Assembly: GCA_900770725.1 (NCBI GenBank)
Contig: CAAGLL010000011.1
Coordinates: 1-6,136, forward strand
Reading direction: 5' to 3'
DNA from: an uncultured Succinivibrio sp.
GTDB taxonomy: Bacteria; Pseudomonadota; Gammaproteobacteria; Enterobacterales; Succinivibrionaceae
Length of the DNA stretch: 6,136 bases
Under the pieces are notes generated by a model that was given only the letters and a program-made list of their open reading frames with translations, was not told the origin of the DNA and searched no databases. How positions within the stretch are numbered: the stretch's first letter is position 1; the number at the start of each line of letters is the position of its first letter. Positions 5,922 through 6,136 of this stretch are shown here, piece by piece. The position numbers and the translations under genes were made by a program.

Positions 5922-6136
5922 TCTCAATCCGGCGGTCAAGCTTAAGCGGCATGCACCTCAAGGAGGTGATGATCATCAGGCTGCGGATTGTCTAAACCAG
6001 CCGGCCCTTGCCTCCGCCGAGACCGAGCCGCCGCTTCCGGCCCCTGAGAGCACCTCGATCACCCAGCGCCTCGAATGGAGGCTGATGATCCCCTCGCTGT
6101 GAAACGCCGCATCTGCCTTGCTGCGGCTCCACAAAA
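5922..6136. other. unassigned tail, no convincing gene
   Basis: No frame could be assigned. One minus-strand frame is open from the window edge to a TGA near 5980 and includes HSRRWVIEVLSGAGSGGSV, which faintly recalls transposase OrfA helix-turn-helix starts. A plus-strand frame ending in ITQRLEWRLMIPSL is equally open over the same bases. Both have GC-rich third positions, so composition does not choose between them. Together with the stop-broken frames next to it, this region reads as decayed accessory DNA. Confidence 0.3.

Noticed and set aside
5743..5976. Minus-strand frame of 77 codons starting MIITSLRCMPLKL
   Set aside because: No recognisable domain, unusual cysteine- and arginine-rich composition, and another minus-strand frame over the same bases looks more protein-like.
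5922..6136. Insertion-sequence (IS66 or IS3 type) transposase fragment
   Set aside because: The resemblance of HSRRWVIEVLSGAG to transposase OrfA starts is faint, no terminal repeats or catalytic motif were found, and the opposite strand is equally open.

Overview
The window is a GC-rich stretch of a gammaproteobacterial-type chromosome. Its core is ordinary housekeeping DNA. A class II tRNA-Leu gene with its own promoter and terminator (about 98-323) is followed by four tightly packed plus-strand genes: prfC (release factor 3), a TatD-family metal hydrolase, serB (phosphoserine phosphatase) and radA (DNA repair ATPase), ending at 4951. The RF3, SerB and RadA proteins resemble the Escherichia coli proteins closely. 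SerB-RadA adjacency, the 529-residue RF3 and the DNA-encoded CCA of the tRNA all fit Gammaproteobacteria. The genus cannot be fixed from the sequence; a GC-rich gut lineage is only a guess.

Layout. Positions 1-111 are AT-rich flank with no secure gene. A sigma70-type promoter (112-139) drives tRNA-Leu(GAG) (159-243), which ends at an intrinsic terminator (291-323). prfC starts 25 bases after the terminator's T-run. The four genes are separated by 8, -4 and 0 bases, which indicates a single transcription unit with translational coupling. They share no single pathway: translation termination and recycling, nuclease or quality-control chemistry, the last step of serine synthesis, and processing of recombination intermediates.

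After radA the character changes. A near-loopless 15-bp hairpin (4966-4996) marks the operon end. From there to the window end the DNA reads as decayed minus-strand genes. First comes a RelB/DinJ-type antitoxin remnant (5006 to about 5257) that lacks its first residues and has no toxin beside it. Next is the C-terminal part of an IclR-family regulator (5257 to about 5574), cut off close to a 9-bp inverted repeat (5579-5602). Finally about 550 bases (5590-6136) contain only short, stop-interrupted frames that I could not assign.

I found no CRISPR array, complete mobile element or convincing novel system. The most notable material is the gene graveyard downstream of radA, above all the orphan antitoxin remnant, which has no usable start codon and is easily missed by gene callers.
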